The position numbers and the translations under genes were made by a program. From NCBI GenBank assembly GCA_023055505.1, contig JALIRH010000004.1, forward strand, positions 19,711,368-19,775,367: 64,000 bases of DNA. The letters run 5' to 3'. Every line of letters starts with the position of its first letter. Position 1 is the stretch's first letter. This document shows, piece by piece, positions 1 to 12,160 of this stretch. The notes under the pieces are model-generated. The model was not told the origin of the DNA. It did no database searches and saw only the letters and a list, made by a program, of their open reading frames with translations. This DNA is from Callipepla californica brunnescens. Lineage: Eukaryota > Chordata > Aves > Galliformes > Odontophoridae.

Positions 1-752
1 CAGAGTGATAAAGCACATTACAGAGACAAATACTGTTCTGCATCTAAGTGCCTGCTTCAGCCGGAGCAACCTGTTGACAGATTCCTTTACAATACCAACT
101 AGCTGAAGCAAACATACCCCTTGAGCAGTTCAACATCTGCACTCTACTGATAGCTTTCAAACCTAGAAAGCGAAGCTAGTGCTGCTCCTCCAGTTTTCCT
201 GATTCATCAGTTCTCAGTCTCCTGCTGCCACTATGCTCTTTATGTTATGTAGAATACTCTGTTACTCCCCGTGCTGGAACCAACGATGAGGTCTACCACA
301 CCTTTTTCCCCCCCTATGTAGTCAGATGAGTTAAAATGTCAAGTTTGGTAAGCTTTTTTTTTTTTTTAATGCAATGTAACTGTAAAACAATTGTGTCCAA
401 AGAGGGTCAATACAAGATATCAAGGCTTAGTATTCCTTTTTCTAATAGAGAAAGCTTCTTTAAAATTTTAACTTGTACTTACTTATATACTAAACCAATG
501 AGGAAAAGAGAACCAGAGAACATAAGTGCCCAGGAGGCACTAGCCATCCCAGCCAAAAATGAGTCTCAGAAATATAAATTATGAGTTCTGATATTTAAAT
601 TCTGAAATTCCAGTTTACTAGACTTGAATGAAGATATCCAGATACTGCATTGGAGACTGAGGGCTTGAGAAGTGCTGTCACAGATGAATAAGTTTTCCAC
701 ATTATTTTATACTGAATATGACAGTTAATATGGAAAGTAAGAGTCTACTCAC
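1..752. other. Intron of the E-like paralogue, running off the left edge
   Basis: I looked for the next family exon (V-T-N-G-V-L-V) on the minus strand and did not find it. A short T run sits at 354-368. Nothing else is recognisable. Confidence 0.6.
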
Positions 753-793
753 GTGTTCTGCAATGTGAACTCCACCTCCAGCTCCTCACGTGC
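753..793 (-). CDS. PLA2G4E-like: E-like paralogue, coding exon 6 (last C2 strand)
   Basis: 41 nt, phase 0 to phase 2, residues 136-149. Reads A-R-E-E-L-E-V-E-F-T-L-Q-N, matching the E-L-x-V-E-F strand that closes the C2 domain in this family. Donor GTGAGT. The next exon (the V-T-N-G-V-L-V exon of the family) is not in the window. Confidence 0.92.
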
Positions 794-3700
794 CTGAAAA
801 GAAGAAGGAAGGAAGAGTATATTACTTACTTTTTTCATATCTTGCTTTACACTAGTTGTGTATCATTTGTAAAATAGATATATTTATACTTGCACTTGGA
901 ACAAATAAGAGCATAAAAGCAATTTGCAAAAGAAATAATGGTGGTAAAGTCATTGAATTCTGGAATGATGAAAAAGCATTTGCTAAAACTAATATTTTGA
1001 AATCTAAATCTCACGCAAGCATGCAGACATAGGATCTGCCTATTCTCATAAAACAGCCATTTTTCACATTTAGATTTGCAATGCGAAAAGAATCAGTTGT
1101 GTTAACATCACAGAAGTTCAAATTGGCATGGAGCACTGCTATAGGGATTTAGGTATTTCTGATGATAGCAAAGTAGAGTTCAGTGAAACTAAAGGGAAAT
1201 ACTGTATAAGGATATATTTTGGTGGAAGAAAATGATACCATTGCTCACCTGTGGATTCAGTTGAAACTTCACTCGAATGGTACGCCCAACACTGAGTTTA
1301 TCTATGTCAAAGAGAACTGTGCAGAGTTCATCATCCCTGGTGATTGTGTCTTCATCACAAACCTTCAGCTCCAACACATTCTGCAAAGAGAGATTAAGAA
1401 TATTGTGTTTTTCTATTAACACTGTGTTCCCCATGAGGCAGGAAAATCTTAAGACTAGGCTTTCTTTTTCCCCTCCAATTTTTGAAGGAGAGAAGGAAAA
1501 AGGACTGTAAGAAACAAAAAAAGGAATGGGGATTTGGGAGCATGGACTTGAATGATAAATATATACACAAATCAGTAGACTCATTTGTTGCAGAGCCTAG
1601 GCGATACAATTTGCCTCACACTTGCCCTGGGGTTCAATTTGATAGAATGTAGGCTTGGGGAAATGAAATGAGGAAGGCAGGTCATGCAGAATACTCATGA
1701 ATTTGTTTTAGATAACTGTATTAAATGCTCTTGCACTTGTTGTGTGATCTTTGGCTCTATATGTATAGAACAAACATAGCTATAGGCAATATATTTAAAG
1801 AATTTTCTTTCCATCATACCTAGAACTAACCTTGTGTTTATCTTCTTGTGACCTTTATCTTGGGTTTCACTTGTATATGTTAAGACAAGGAATAGGATAA
1901 CATTTTCTGAGGTTAGATTAATTCTTATTGTTTCAGAACAGTAGACATTTAAGTAACAAATAGATAGAACAGAATAGTACCAAGGAGGATGCCAGCAACA
2001 GTAGTTGCTGTGGCATTGCAAGATCTATTGACTACATGCAGGTAGTGAATAGTGAAAAGCATTTATTTTCATCACCTTCACTCGTCGGTCAATCTTGTAA
2101 CAAAAAGCTTCATTCCAGACTGGATTTTTGCTGTCCCTGATGGTTCTGGTCCGAACCTTCTCAGATGAGGCAGTAGGCAACCACAGTGTCACATAGCAAT
2201 CTGAAAGGGTGACTGTATAACAAAAAAGATGAGCAGTGATGATGTGTCTAGAGAAAGAAATACTGCAGTGTGTGTTTACCACCAATAAAACTGAGATAAT
2301 ACTACTGGGGCTTTTTCCTGAAGCATGTAGATTAAGGAATAAATAATACAATGAAGTACTCATTGGAAAATAGAAACATTCTTACACTTCTCAATCTTAA
2401 ATTACTTTTCTTTTAAAATATTACTATTGATTTGTAATAGCATTGTACTCCACTCACTGTGGATGCACAGCTATCCATGCTGCATGTTACTCCATACTCA
2501 TAACTGCTCAATGACTGGGGCAGGAAGTAGTTTAGCACTACCAAAGCACAAGAACAGCTATCAGTATATTCCCTGTCCAAGGGACACTCAGATCAAAGCA
2601 AAGAGACTTGTCTTCTTATATATTTTCTTATATATTCTCATTTTTTTGGGTCTTAGAGGTGATTGAAAGCCTTTAGCCAAGTGCATGTTTAAACATACAC
2701 AGTTTTTTTATTTTTCTTTGCCAAAAAGTAGCATTCTCCCATTAATCCCTTATCACAGATCATAATGTGGAAATTTAATTTGGATCAATAAATTTGACAA
2801 TTTTTAGAAGTGGTATCTTTCTCAAAGTTTTCTTCTGTCACCACCAACATAATGTTACAGTTTATCATTCTCCCTTCTACTGCGCTATCTGCAGACTGAC
2901 AGATCCTGCCATCACCCCCACCTGGGAAAGGAAGCACCACCAGAGGTGTCAGTTCCTTCCATATTCTAACCCCTCACACTCAGATGGGAAATAGCCAGGG
3001 AGCAACTTAAAGAAGGTTGGTACAGGATGCAAGGATCCTGGTCTCACACCTAGAATGCAATATATATTCTTCCAATTTAATGTTAACAATGCTTAGCCAG
3101 TCATCTTATTCTCGAAAGAGACTTATGAGTCAAAAGAGGTCAAATAATTCAACCCAGAGTCAATCCCTGCATCACACCCAAAATGCGTAGCAGTGCTATT
3201 GTGTCACATTAAACACAATTTTCTTCATGCCATTTCCTTCCTATTTTTAGTAACAGCTAAATATATATACATATATATATATATATATTTGTATATACAT
3301 ATATATATATATGTATATGTTTCGACCTGAATGCTTTTCCCAAGCTATGCCCCTCATCACACAGTTAACCACACTACTGCAATCTGAAGGAGCTTGGTGA
3401 TGGCCATGGGAAACACAGCATTTCCATGTGATGCCTAGGCCAGAGCTGATCAGAAGGGCCATGACCAATCACATCTTCAGCAAAGGCACAAGCGTAGGCA
3501 GATGGAAATTTAAATGGCTAATGGTGAATAATAGCGGAGTTTCCATTTTCAGGGATTGACATGCACTGATGAGTTACTTCACAGTGACAATGTAAGGATT
3601 AGGCAATTAAGTACTCTGAGAAAACTTGAATAACTTGCCCAGGATTCCATAACACAGCCAGAACTAGGTCCAAAACACAGACAAAATTACCAGGCCTATA

Positions 3701-6700
3701 CCTAAATCTATTATTGTCTTACACTGGAACAATACTAGGAAGAAATTTTCATATCATGTTTCTTTTTTTGTTAGTAAGGTAAATAGCAACAGGAAATTCA
3801 AAGACCAAGGAAAAGATTAACTACAGTAAATTAAGTACAAACACTTCAAGAATGAGAAAATACAAAAAAAAACAAAACAAAACAAAAAAAACCCGGAATG
3901 GCTAACATCAAAGTTTAATCAGAGAAAAAACAGAAGCCAAAGCAGAGAAAAAAAACATTAACTTAGGATTGTAACAAGAAGCATGCTGTTTGCGTTATAA
4001 AATTAGATAGAAAATGGATTTCTTCCTGCAGCTGAAAACACTGAGGTTTTGAAGAAAATTAGAATATTTGGATTCTCAGATGTCTTTTCAGTGCCTTAGC
4101 ATATGTCCTGCTGGCTACAGACAAAAAGACCCCAAATTATTTTTTTCCCAAAATAATTATTCTTTCCTCAGAAAACTAATTTTCTGCAAGAGAAGATACT
4201 CTTGCTTGAGAGTACTCTGCCAAATATGCTTTAAACAAACCAGGTTCTGAATTCGGACCATTTTACAGAAAGATATATACAATATAATATGCATCCCTTC
4301 TTGGGACCAGAACACAAGGAAATAAGTCAATATGTTCTGACAAACAAAACAGTTGGCTTCATGAAGAAAGACCATGCTACTCATTGTAACAAGCAGTGAC
4401 TGTGAGTAATTTTTTTCCTGTGAGCAACCACAAGAAGACAACCCAGTGTAGTACACAAATGTACACACAACTGAGTATGCAGGTTTGCAGGTGCAATTGC
4501 AGTGACTACCCGCTCAAATCACGTATTTGGTTGATGCAAATCACCACGTAAGCATTTGAATAGCTGTTTTTTGTTAAGTAAAAAGGCAGTCCATACAAAG
4601 CCTACAACTATCAAGTGCATGTCTACGAAATCAAAATATATCTTTAATATCTATGAAACCCAGAATTTCACAAGTTATAACTTGCAACACAAGTTCTACA
4701 ACTTTGCAAATAGTTTTTGTTTCATTAGACAAAGTGACGAGGCCAAATGTTATGGAAATAAAAGTTTGATAATTTGTAATTTCTAGAGTAGAAAGCATCG
4801 AGACATAAGCAGTATATGGAATATTCAGTAAACTCTTGGAGATTTTTTAAGATGGAAAAACTGTAGGCACCCAATAAATAAGTATGCAAGTATTGCATTG
4901 CAGATAACATAGGATTAAGTAATACAGAATACAACGAGTGAAACAAAGATTTGTTCCCTGATAGTAAGCATTCATTCAAAAATAATCTTGTTGCACAATT
5001 TCCACATGTTCCAACAACATTCTTCCAATAAGCAATGAGTTCTAACTTCTGACAAGTTTTCCGTATACTCTACACGTCACACTAAATAAAATCCCCAAAT
5101 AAACAGTACATTAACTAAAACTAGTTTCCTTAGAAACCGATAAATTGCTTGAAATAGTGGTAGTAGACAATTTGAGCCACATTTAGCAGCTTCAGTGAAA
5201 CTAATGTTGACTTTTCATCTTTACATCTTTCAACTTTGTTCTTGTAGTCTTCAGATTTGGGATTTTCTTACTCTTGTATTTTTCTTTCATGACTTTACAC
5301 CCTGTTTTTTACATAGGGATGTGAAGGAGAATTTGAGTTCCCCCATTAAAGTGGCTTTTAGTGGCATAATTGCATTCTGAGAGGCACCTGAGCAAGCCCC
5401 AGTGCACCCCAGAAAATGACACACCTCTGTAAATGAAGCTCCTCAACAAACGGGCATGTTCTAAAAACCAAGAGTTTAACAAACTTATAGCAACATATTT
5501 CAGTATTCCCACATAATTTAAGGACAATAATATTGACAAAATAGGAAATGATAGGAAACATTTGATAACTGCAGAAGTACTTACGCAAGTCTGCCTTCCG
5601 GACGTTCCTCAGTCGTAGTATTTTTACAGTAAGCAAGTTGAAAGGAGATACTGGCCTCTAAGCAACCATTAAAAAAAAAAAAAAAAAAAAGAAACAACAG
5701 AGATAAATATCAGTATCAGTCCCTAGCCAGACTGCTGCATGCTCTAACCTTGAAGTATTAATCACATAGATAAAAACAGATTTTAAGGCTGAACTATTAT
5801 CAAACCAATTGGACTACTTGGAAAAATTCATGCATTTTTGGCACATAATCCTTTCCAGATCTGATAGAGAAGATGCAGATTTCATAACTATGTGAGCTGA
5901 GAACAGCTGCTGTTTAATTTGTTATGGAACAGTTCCATCCAACACTGCTTCTCTACCATCAAAATGAACATCCTTATATTACAAACAGTGATGTCCTCTG
6001 GTCTGCAATTTAATGGGTAGCCTATAGGACTCCAATAGCTGACACTAACTGTGCAAGTAGGCCGGAAATGCTGCTGACAGTCAGGAGATATTCCTCATGA
6101 AGAAACTGATCTACAGCTCTGGTTCCCAGCAGAAAGTTAAACTACCCTTTCTTGTGATGATTCTGGGAATATCAGCTTTAACTCTACTGCGGCCTTGGGC
6201 TCAGAAATATTAATTTTATAAAGCCTCAACTTCTGTGTACTAAACGAACATGTTCCTCAGGCTATAACTTCACTTCTCCATTTCACCTTGGACATAACTG
6301 CTGAACATTCTTCTGTACTCTCCCACATTAACATCTCTTTTGTTTCACAGGTACCACCTTTCTTTTCAAGTGTATGAATATATTATTTCTCTCAACATTT
6401 TCTTAGAACTGATATTCAGCTTTGAGTCTGCTGGTTCTGTATAAAACAGAAACAAGTTTTTGTGCCCCACAATGTCTAATCTTTCCATCTGTACCAGTTG
6501 TTAAGAAATTGCATTAATTCTATGCATAAATCTTCCCATGCCTGTATTCATAGACATGCTACACCCTAAGAAAGTGAACACAGTGTTCTAACACAAGCAT
6601 ATGGGTTCTATTACTTTGCATCTGAAGTACTTGTATTAATACAAGAGACAAAAGTAAAAATGATTTGCTGACATTAGATAATCAAAGTTATTTTATTACT

Positions 6701-9700
6701 ATTTCCTTCACATGTTATATGCTTTGTTGGAGCATGCCTTTTCAGCTGCAGCAGAAATCTTATCCAGAAGAGTTTCAGAACGCTCAGACAAAATTAAGCA
6801 AACAATAGAATAACATGACACTGGACCTTGTTACAAGGTAATGAAGCAAATCTACACCCTTATCAAGAAAGTCCTCAGCCTCTGCAGGAAAGATAGAGAA
6901 AAGCTTTGAGAAACAACTTGGCAAACCTCCTCCCTCTTCCTTCTGTGTCAGCAAGGGGCCCACAAGGCAGAGCTGAAAGCCGGTGAGACACTTGCAGCAA
7001 TATCAGAGCAGTTACTGATACAGGCGCATTCACTCAACGCTATCTCCTCCCAGCCCGATTTTACCACAGGATACAGTTTTATGGCACACAGTTTGGAAGC
7101 ACTGAAATGTCCTGTATAGGACATTTCATCAGTTCCAAAAGCTGTAGTGCATCCCTACCTACTCCATTATTCCCAGCATGTCACAGACAAGACCTTATGC
7201 CTCCTACATGCAGGTGTAGGAATGATTTGTCACATCCAGATCACAGCAACTTACAGTCACACAGAAAAAAACTCCTGAGAGGCATATCTTAAACTGGATC
7301 CTCTGCTGTTAATGACTTAATGCTGCTAATGCTGGCAATGACTTCCACATGTTTCCCTTTAATCTGATGATGACCATATCACAGGTTGGGTGAATTCTGA
7401 GGCCAGAAGCCTCCCAGGTCAGCTATTACACACACACTACAACTTTCGGCTTCTGTGTTTATTTGGTCTGAGACCTGATTGTTACCTCATAAACCGGAAA
7501 CACAAGCCAGGTATTTTAATAATCACTGTTGAAACTAGTTAAATATATGAGATTACAAATGCAGGAATTGGTCACCCTGTCCTACGTCAGATAAAAGTCC
7601 TGTGGCACATTTGTGCAATCCTGACATATCTATTCCCAGGGAAGTCAGTGGCACTGTCATTGTGTGCTAACTCATATGAATAAGATTTGCCTAAAACTGT
7701 TCTATTTCAGTAAATTCCTTCTGCACTTCTACAGGAACTGTTCTTCAGGATACTAGAGTGAAATGTGAAATTCTTGAGTTAATCCAAGTGAAAAGGCAAA
7801 ATGGATGTATTTGGAGCAGAGCCCTCTTTCTCTTTAAAATGAAATAGAAATCTCATCTCTACTTTAAAACTTGTGAAGACAAACAAAGAAAATGCTCAGT
7901 CTTGTCAGGAAGCCCAGCAAGACACCAAACCATAGATACTGCCATGGCTCTGGCCTCTGTCAGGTATGTGGCATCTACTAACTTCAAAGAGCTCTGCAGT
8001 CTCAAGGGAAGGCAGGATTTCACTACTTTACCATGTCTGCTACCTCAGGCAAGGTCAGGTGCATAATAAACACTTTCCTTGTACTGCACGTTTCATATTT
8101 ATTTCACCCATTTTAAAATATCCCATAGCTATGTCCTGTTAAAAATCAACAGAGCTCACTGGGGTTGACACAGAATAAAAATAAATGGAGCAGCAGTGGA
8201 CCAAGGCCTCATTCTTTCCAAGAGCTATGTAAAACTTGCACTATTCAGGCTGCCATTTCCCAGTGTTTTTTACTTTTTTCCTGCTTGCAGTTCCATGGCT
8301 AGAATCTCACGTTAGAATAAATCTAAAACTTGGAAGAGAAAATGAGTCTAAAATTTCTACAATTCAGAATGGGTTTCTGTAAAAACAATGTTTGTCTATG
8401 TTATTATGATATTATACAGTAATTTCAGTGATCATAAAATATTTTTTCTGCCTTTCAACTTAAGGACAGTACCTATATTTTCCCACCAAGTAACTTACGT
8501 TATCCTTCTAATTTAAATGGACATTTAAGTTTTGATCACAAACACACAGACATATCATGAATTGACATGACATTGATTGGTAATAAAAGCTAGTTTCCTT
8601 ATAGAGCTACAAAGTGACATAAAACAATCCGGATGTTTGATATTCGTATATTTATTGTCAGAACTTATTGTCATGGACAAAAATAAAGATATTCAGGCCC
8701 TTAATGATTTTGTTCCTTGCTCTTTTCCTTTTCTAAAGTGGCAGGAGAAAAGGGTCTCTGTCCTACTCCATATTGTATATTGTAGTTCAGTTCTGCCACC
8801 CTAAATACTTCAAAGACAAAAGGCAAGACCTAAGGCCAATGAGCTGTACAGCTCTCGGCCCTAGAGACCCATTTGCAAAATGAAAGGCAAAGAAAAAAAC
8901 GTTTGATCCCATAAACAATACAGGATTAAAAACAATTTCTGTGATACTAGCATACTTCCTTTGGACTGGGAGATTATACTCAGAAGCCTAAATTTTAAAA
9001 GCCACTTTTTCAAAGAAACTCTGCAGTCAGTCTTGCTTGACTGTGGTATTTCACCTTGGAGGAACATAGAAGGCAGCAAGCATCTCTCAGTTAAAAACAG
9101 AGATCAGATAACATTGATAACAGCAAACCTTCTTGAGGCAAAGGCCAAGCACCAACAATCCCCTAACCAGGATCACGTGCAGTCAAAACTCAAACCAACC
9201 AGGCTGGTAAGACACCTTGTCACCAGTGCAAGTCAAGCACCGAGCCAATGCCAAGCATCTGAAGACAACCCCATTCTGCTGCCACTGACCCCATTCACGA
9301 GCTCAGTACAGCTTATCTGACATTTTCCTTTATGCTAATACCTATCAACATGAATGTCTGCTAATTGCTCAGAAAGTGTTCATTTGCCAAAGAATGAATG
9401 CTTGGGTCAGCCTCAACAGAATGGCTTGGGTTTGTTTTCAGGGTTTATTTTTGTTTGTTTGTTCGCATTCAGAGTTTTGGCATTTCTTCTACTGTGAAAA
9501 TAATGGAACAGGAGAGACAGAATAAGACATTTATTCTAGTATTATATGTTCTGAGAATGAATTTTCAAACACTGTAAATACAGTGAATGTTAGGTAGTGT
9601 GAGAGGTCACTATAACACACACAAACACAAAAGACTACAAGGAATACTAAAGCACTAAGAAGCACCCAGTTACACAGACTTCTTATAAAGAAACAATGCA

Positions 9701-10477
9701 AGAAGAAAGTTTAATTCAAAGATATCAAAATATAAAAAGGGGAAGGAATTCAAGAATGAGCACGGGTGAAGAACAAACCTCCCCAGATATAGCACAACAC
9801 CAACAGCACCAAAAGCATCAGAAAAGCAAGGCAATACTTCACCTACACAGGTGAAGCTGCAGCTCAGCCTTCCAGCATTCTGAAACTAAGCCAGCACAAT
9901 TCCCCTGAGCCATTGAATTCCCAACATTTTTCTGCTGCTCTACATTCAGCACTGGACAGCATTTAATGAAGGGGCAGCTAATTACTACCTACCGTTCTCT
10001 CCACTGGCGCTGAGGTGCCCGTAAAAGTCTAGGAAGAACAATACAAGGCAAAGTTAAGAAAACTAAACTACACGATCAACTTTTATTTAAGGCTGATGTT
10101 TAAAATCATCTCCCGATCAAAACCATATTTAGGGCCATAAGTACTAACGACAGTCATTACCAATCACCAAGCCCTATGACAACAACTCCATGGAAGCTTC
10201 TTGCTTTCTTGACATGAACCTTTTCCTTTCAGCAAGCAACGTGCTATTCCTAAAATGTAACTGGAAAACAGAAACGCTACAAGGTTCTGCACAATGCTAG
10301 CCCAGGAAAACGCTCCTTGCAACAATAAGATCCAAGAAACAGCAAACCTGCTTCCTGTGACTTGCCCATATACCGAAAACAGCTTGTTCTCTGCTGTAGA
10401 AAATTAGAATTTCACCCACTTTACTCTTGCTGTAGGTCTCTTTTGCTTACCTCATTTGAACTTAAATTTGATCCCAT
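753..10477 (-). CDS. PLA2G4E-like: Cytosolic phospholipase A2 epsilon-like gene, 5' part (start codon and complete C2 domain)
   Basis: Seen: six coding exons on the minus strand, 10477-10451, 10028-9993, 5657-5585, 2212-2076, 1380-1249 and 793-753. All have GT-AG borders and one continuous frame, giving 148 complete residues plus two bases. The start codon has G at -3 and G at +4. Residues 22-149 form a C2 domain with all three calcium loops: D-L-T-L-S-D-C, N-P-V-W-N-E and C-D-E-D-T-I-T-R-D-D. Known: group IV PLA2 C2 domains dock the enzyme on membranes when calcium rises. The protein reads closest to human PLA2G4E and to the E-type gene next upstream, with which it shares the 27-nt first exon and exon lengths 73, 137, 132 and 41. 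The catalytic domain must lie left of base 1; no further exon is visible in 1-752. Inferred: a tandem paralogue of PLA2G4E. It could be catalogued as a D-type gene, because the window lacks the diagnostic C-terminus. Confidence 0.88.
1249..1380 (-). CDS. PLA2G4E-like: E-like paralogue, coding exon 5 (C2 loop 3)
   Basis: 132 nt, phase 0 at both ends, residues 92-135. Opens [14 protein letters not shown] and ends L-N-P-Q. The three acidic loop-3 calcium ligands are present. Donor GTGAGC, acceptor CTCTTTGCAG. Confidence 0.94.
2076..2212 (-). CDS. PLA2G4E-like: E-like paralogue, coding exon 4 (C2 loops 1-2)
   Basis: 137 nt, phase 1 to phase 0, residues 46-91. Contains L-S-D-C-Y-V-T-L-W-L-P-T-A-S and N-P-V-W-N-E-A-F, ending V-K before a GTGATG donor. 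The acceptor is TTATACAG. A second CAG 12 bases downstream would shorten loop 1 and fits the family less well. Confidence 0.93.
2213..5584. other. Intron between coding exons 4 and 3 of the E-like paralogue
   Basis: 3.4 kb of AT-rich sequence. It holds the TA-rich microsatellite at about 3260-3320 and A-rich stretches near 3865-3890. No exon or recognisable transposon is seen. Confidence 0.6.
3260..3320. repeat. TA/TATG dinucleotide microsatellite, near-palindromic
   Basis: Alternating TA and CA/TG steps form a nearly self-complementary tract in the intron of the E-like paralogue. It is probably length-polymorphic. Confidence 0.9.
5585..5657 (-). CDS. PLA2G4E-like: E-like paralogue, coding exon 3 (C2 strand 1 and calcium loop 1 start)
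   Basis: 73 nt, phase 0 to phase 1, residues 22-46. Contains L-L-T-V-K-I-L-R-L-R-N-V-R-K-A-D-L, the first C2 strand and the first loop-1 aspartate. Donor GTAAGT. Same length and phase as the matching exon in both other genes of the window. Confidence 0.93.
5658..9992. other. Intron between coding exons 3 and 2 of the E-like paralogue
   Basis: 4.3 kb, the largest intron seen in this gene. An A run (about 5670-5690) sits just upstream of exon 3 in the sense of transcription, where it acts as part of the acceptor T-tract. No other exon or recognisable transposon is seen. Confidence 0.6.
9993..10028 (-). CDS. PLA2G4E-like: E-like paralogue, coding exon 2 (short linker)
   Basis: 36 nt, phase 0 at both ends, 12 residues rich in Thr and Ser. 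Acceptor TTCTTCCTAG, donor GTAGGT. It takes the place of the 84-nt second exon of the neighbouring E-type gene but shows no sequence similarity to it, so it rests on splice sites and frame alone. Confidence 0.7.
10451..10477 (-). CDS. PLA2G4E-like: E-like paralogue, coding exon 1 (start exon)
   Basis: Encodes M-G-S-N-L-S-S-N-E and ends in phase 0 at a GTAAGC donor. The start was chosen because length (27 nt), phase and the M-G-S opening match the first coding exon of the E-type gene at 36171-36197, and because its Kozak context is good. Residues 1-6 fit the M-G-x-x-x-S N-myristoylation pattern. Confidence 0.8.
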
Positions 10478-10544
10478 TGCAGCCCCAGTTGCATACAAGT
10501 TTAAAATACACCAAGCTGAACGGCTGGCAGGAACTCCTCATGCA

Positions 10545-10680
10545 TATTAGGGGTGGAGGATTAAGGATTTTATGACCAGGTTCTCCTGCCCCACCCCTTT
10601 GTTATTCCCAGTCATTAGGCAGTCCCCTCCCTGCTTCCTGCAGCCTATTAGAGCACGTCAGCTGAGTAAGCAGAATGAGG
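10545..10680 (-). promoter_or_regulatory. Candidate core promoter of the E-like paralogue
   Basis: Upstream of the start exon the minus strand shows a CACCC/GC-type box (GGGGTGGGGC, 10597-10588) and then a TATA-like CATAAAATCC (10574-10565), about 90-120 bases before the ATG. Spacing and order suit a core promoter. This is inferred from motifs only. Confidence 0.35.
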
Positions 10681-11397
10681 AGATTCTTTTTCTACCTACT
10701 TCATGTTTCAGGGTACACTGAAACCCCTGTCTGCCAGGGATTTCTAGAAAATACTACTGCTAATGAAGATTAACATTTATACAACTGTTAAGTGTCTGAT
10801 ACTAAATCTCAGGTCTCACCCCCAACTTGCAGCTACCACAGTACTGCAGAACACTGGGAAGAGATCCCAAAAGCTGCTTTCCATACTCTGAACTCCATCC
10901 AGCACCTGCAGCAGCAAGCTGTTCAGCAAGGTAAATTAACTTGGTGCCTCAGCTAAGTTATTTGAAGGTTACATGCTCTTCTAAAGCTATTTGGACGTCT
11001 CTGTGCTAGCCTCGGTGACCTCACCACATGCTCAGTATCCTTTGCCTGGATATTTAGTGTATCTGTAGGAAGAAAAATCATTGCCTAGAAACCTGGCATT
11101 TATGGGCAGTGAGAAGGCAAGGAGCTGCAGGCTGTAGGAGGAACCTGGGAGAGGACATGTGAGGCAGGAGGGGCTGTTCCCAGTGTGGTGGGCCCTGGGA
11201 GCTTAGCTACCCATTTATCTAGAGAGTTTGCTGCTAAGAGTTCTTGTGTGTTCACACTCACAGCAGCTCCAGCTGGCACCACAGGTGAAATATTTGGGCC
11301 CCAACTCCCTCCTGCTGCCTCTTCTTGATGGAGCAAGCGTGAACAACATTAAACTAAAAAAGGGAAAATTTAAGTGAAATTTTAGGAAGAAACTGTT

Positions 11398-11590
11398 TAC
11401 TTAGAATGTGGTGAGGCACTGGCACAGGTTGCCCAGAGAGCTGTGGGTGCCTTCTCCCTGGAGGCGTTCAAAACCATGTTGGCTGGGCAGTTTGAGCTGG
11501 GGGGTGGCAGCCCTGCCCACAGCAGGAGGTTGGAACTGGATGATGTTGAAGGTGCCCTCCAATTAAGCCATTCTATATTTCTATGATTTA
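11398..11590 (+). mobile_element. CR1 LINE 3'-end fragment
   Basis: Shows the typical CR1 3' sequence on the plus strand: C-A-C-T-G-G-C-A-C-A-G-G-T-T-G-C-C-C-A-G, then G-G-T-T-G-G-A-A-C-T-G-G-A-T-G-A, ending in an ATTCTATGAT-like tail at about 11570-11590. It is 5' truncated, as usual for CR1. Confidence 0.88.
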
Positions 11591-12067
11591 CTTGGTGTGC
11601 AGTGACTCACTGCTTGTAAGGGCAGTGTGTTACAGGAGCCCTGCATTAGCATGTGTCTGCAGGCTGGCAGACTTTGGAGTGGATGACATTAGATTCTTGC
11701 TCTGCCACACTCCTTCCTGTTTCCCTGCTTGATGACAGGGGGAGGGTAGTACAACACTTGCATCACAGAACCCAAGTAGGGCACAGGGCATGTGGTAAGG
11801 AAAGGTTCAGTATCTGAAATGTATTTTTGAGTTGGCCTCTTTCATATTGATAGATAATCCACCTCTTCCTTAACTTCTGTCTTTGTTACTTCATATCTGT
11901 GTTAAATGCTTATGAATAAATCCAGGCAGAGCACTCACAGTTGAGGATCATCCATTAATGCACTTGTGAAACCATTCATTCCAGCTGTAGAAAGAAGGAT
12001 GCTTTCCCAGAGAAATTCCAGTATTAAAAAAATAAAGCCAATGCAATACTGTCCCAGCATTACTTCC

Positions 12068-12160
12068 GTAGAAACGTAGAATCACTAAGGTTGGAAAAGA
12101 TCTCCAAAATCATCTAGTCACACTGTCCACCTACAAACAATAGTTTCCCATTAAACCATG
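12068..12160 (-). mobile_element. CR1 LINE 3'-end fragment
   Basis: Reads TAGAATCACTAAGGTTGGAA followed by a diverged ...TCATCTAGTCACACTGTCCACC on the plus strand. This is the complement of a CR1 3' end, so the element lies in minus orientation. Old and short. Confidence 0.8.

Noticed and set aside
2201..2212. Use of the inner CAG (about 2201) as acceptor for exon 4 of the E-like paralogue
   Set aside because: It would delete four residues of calcium loop 1; the TTATACAG acceptor keeps the family spacing of the two loop aspartates.
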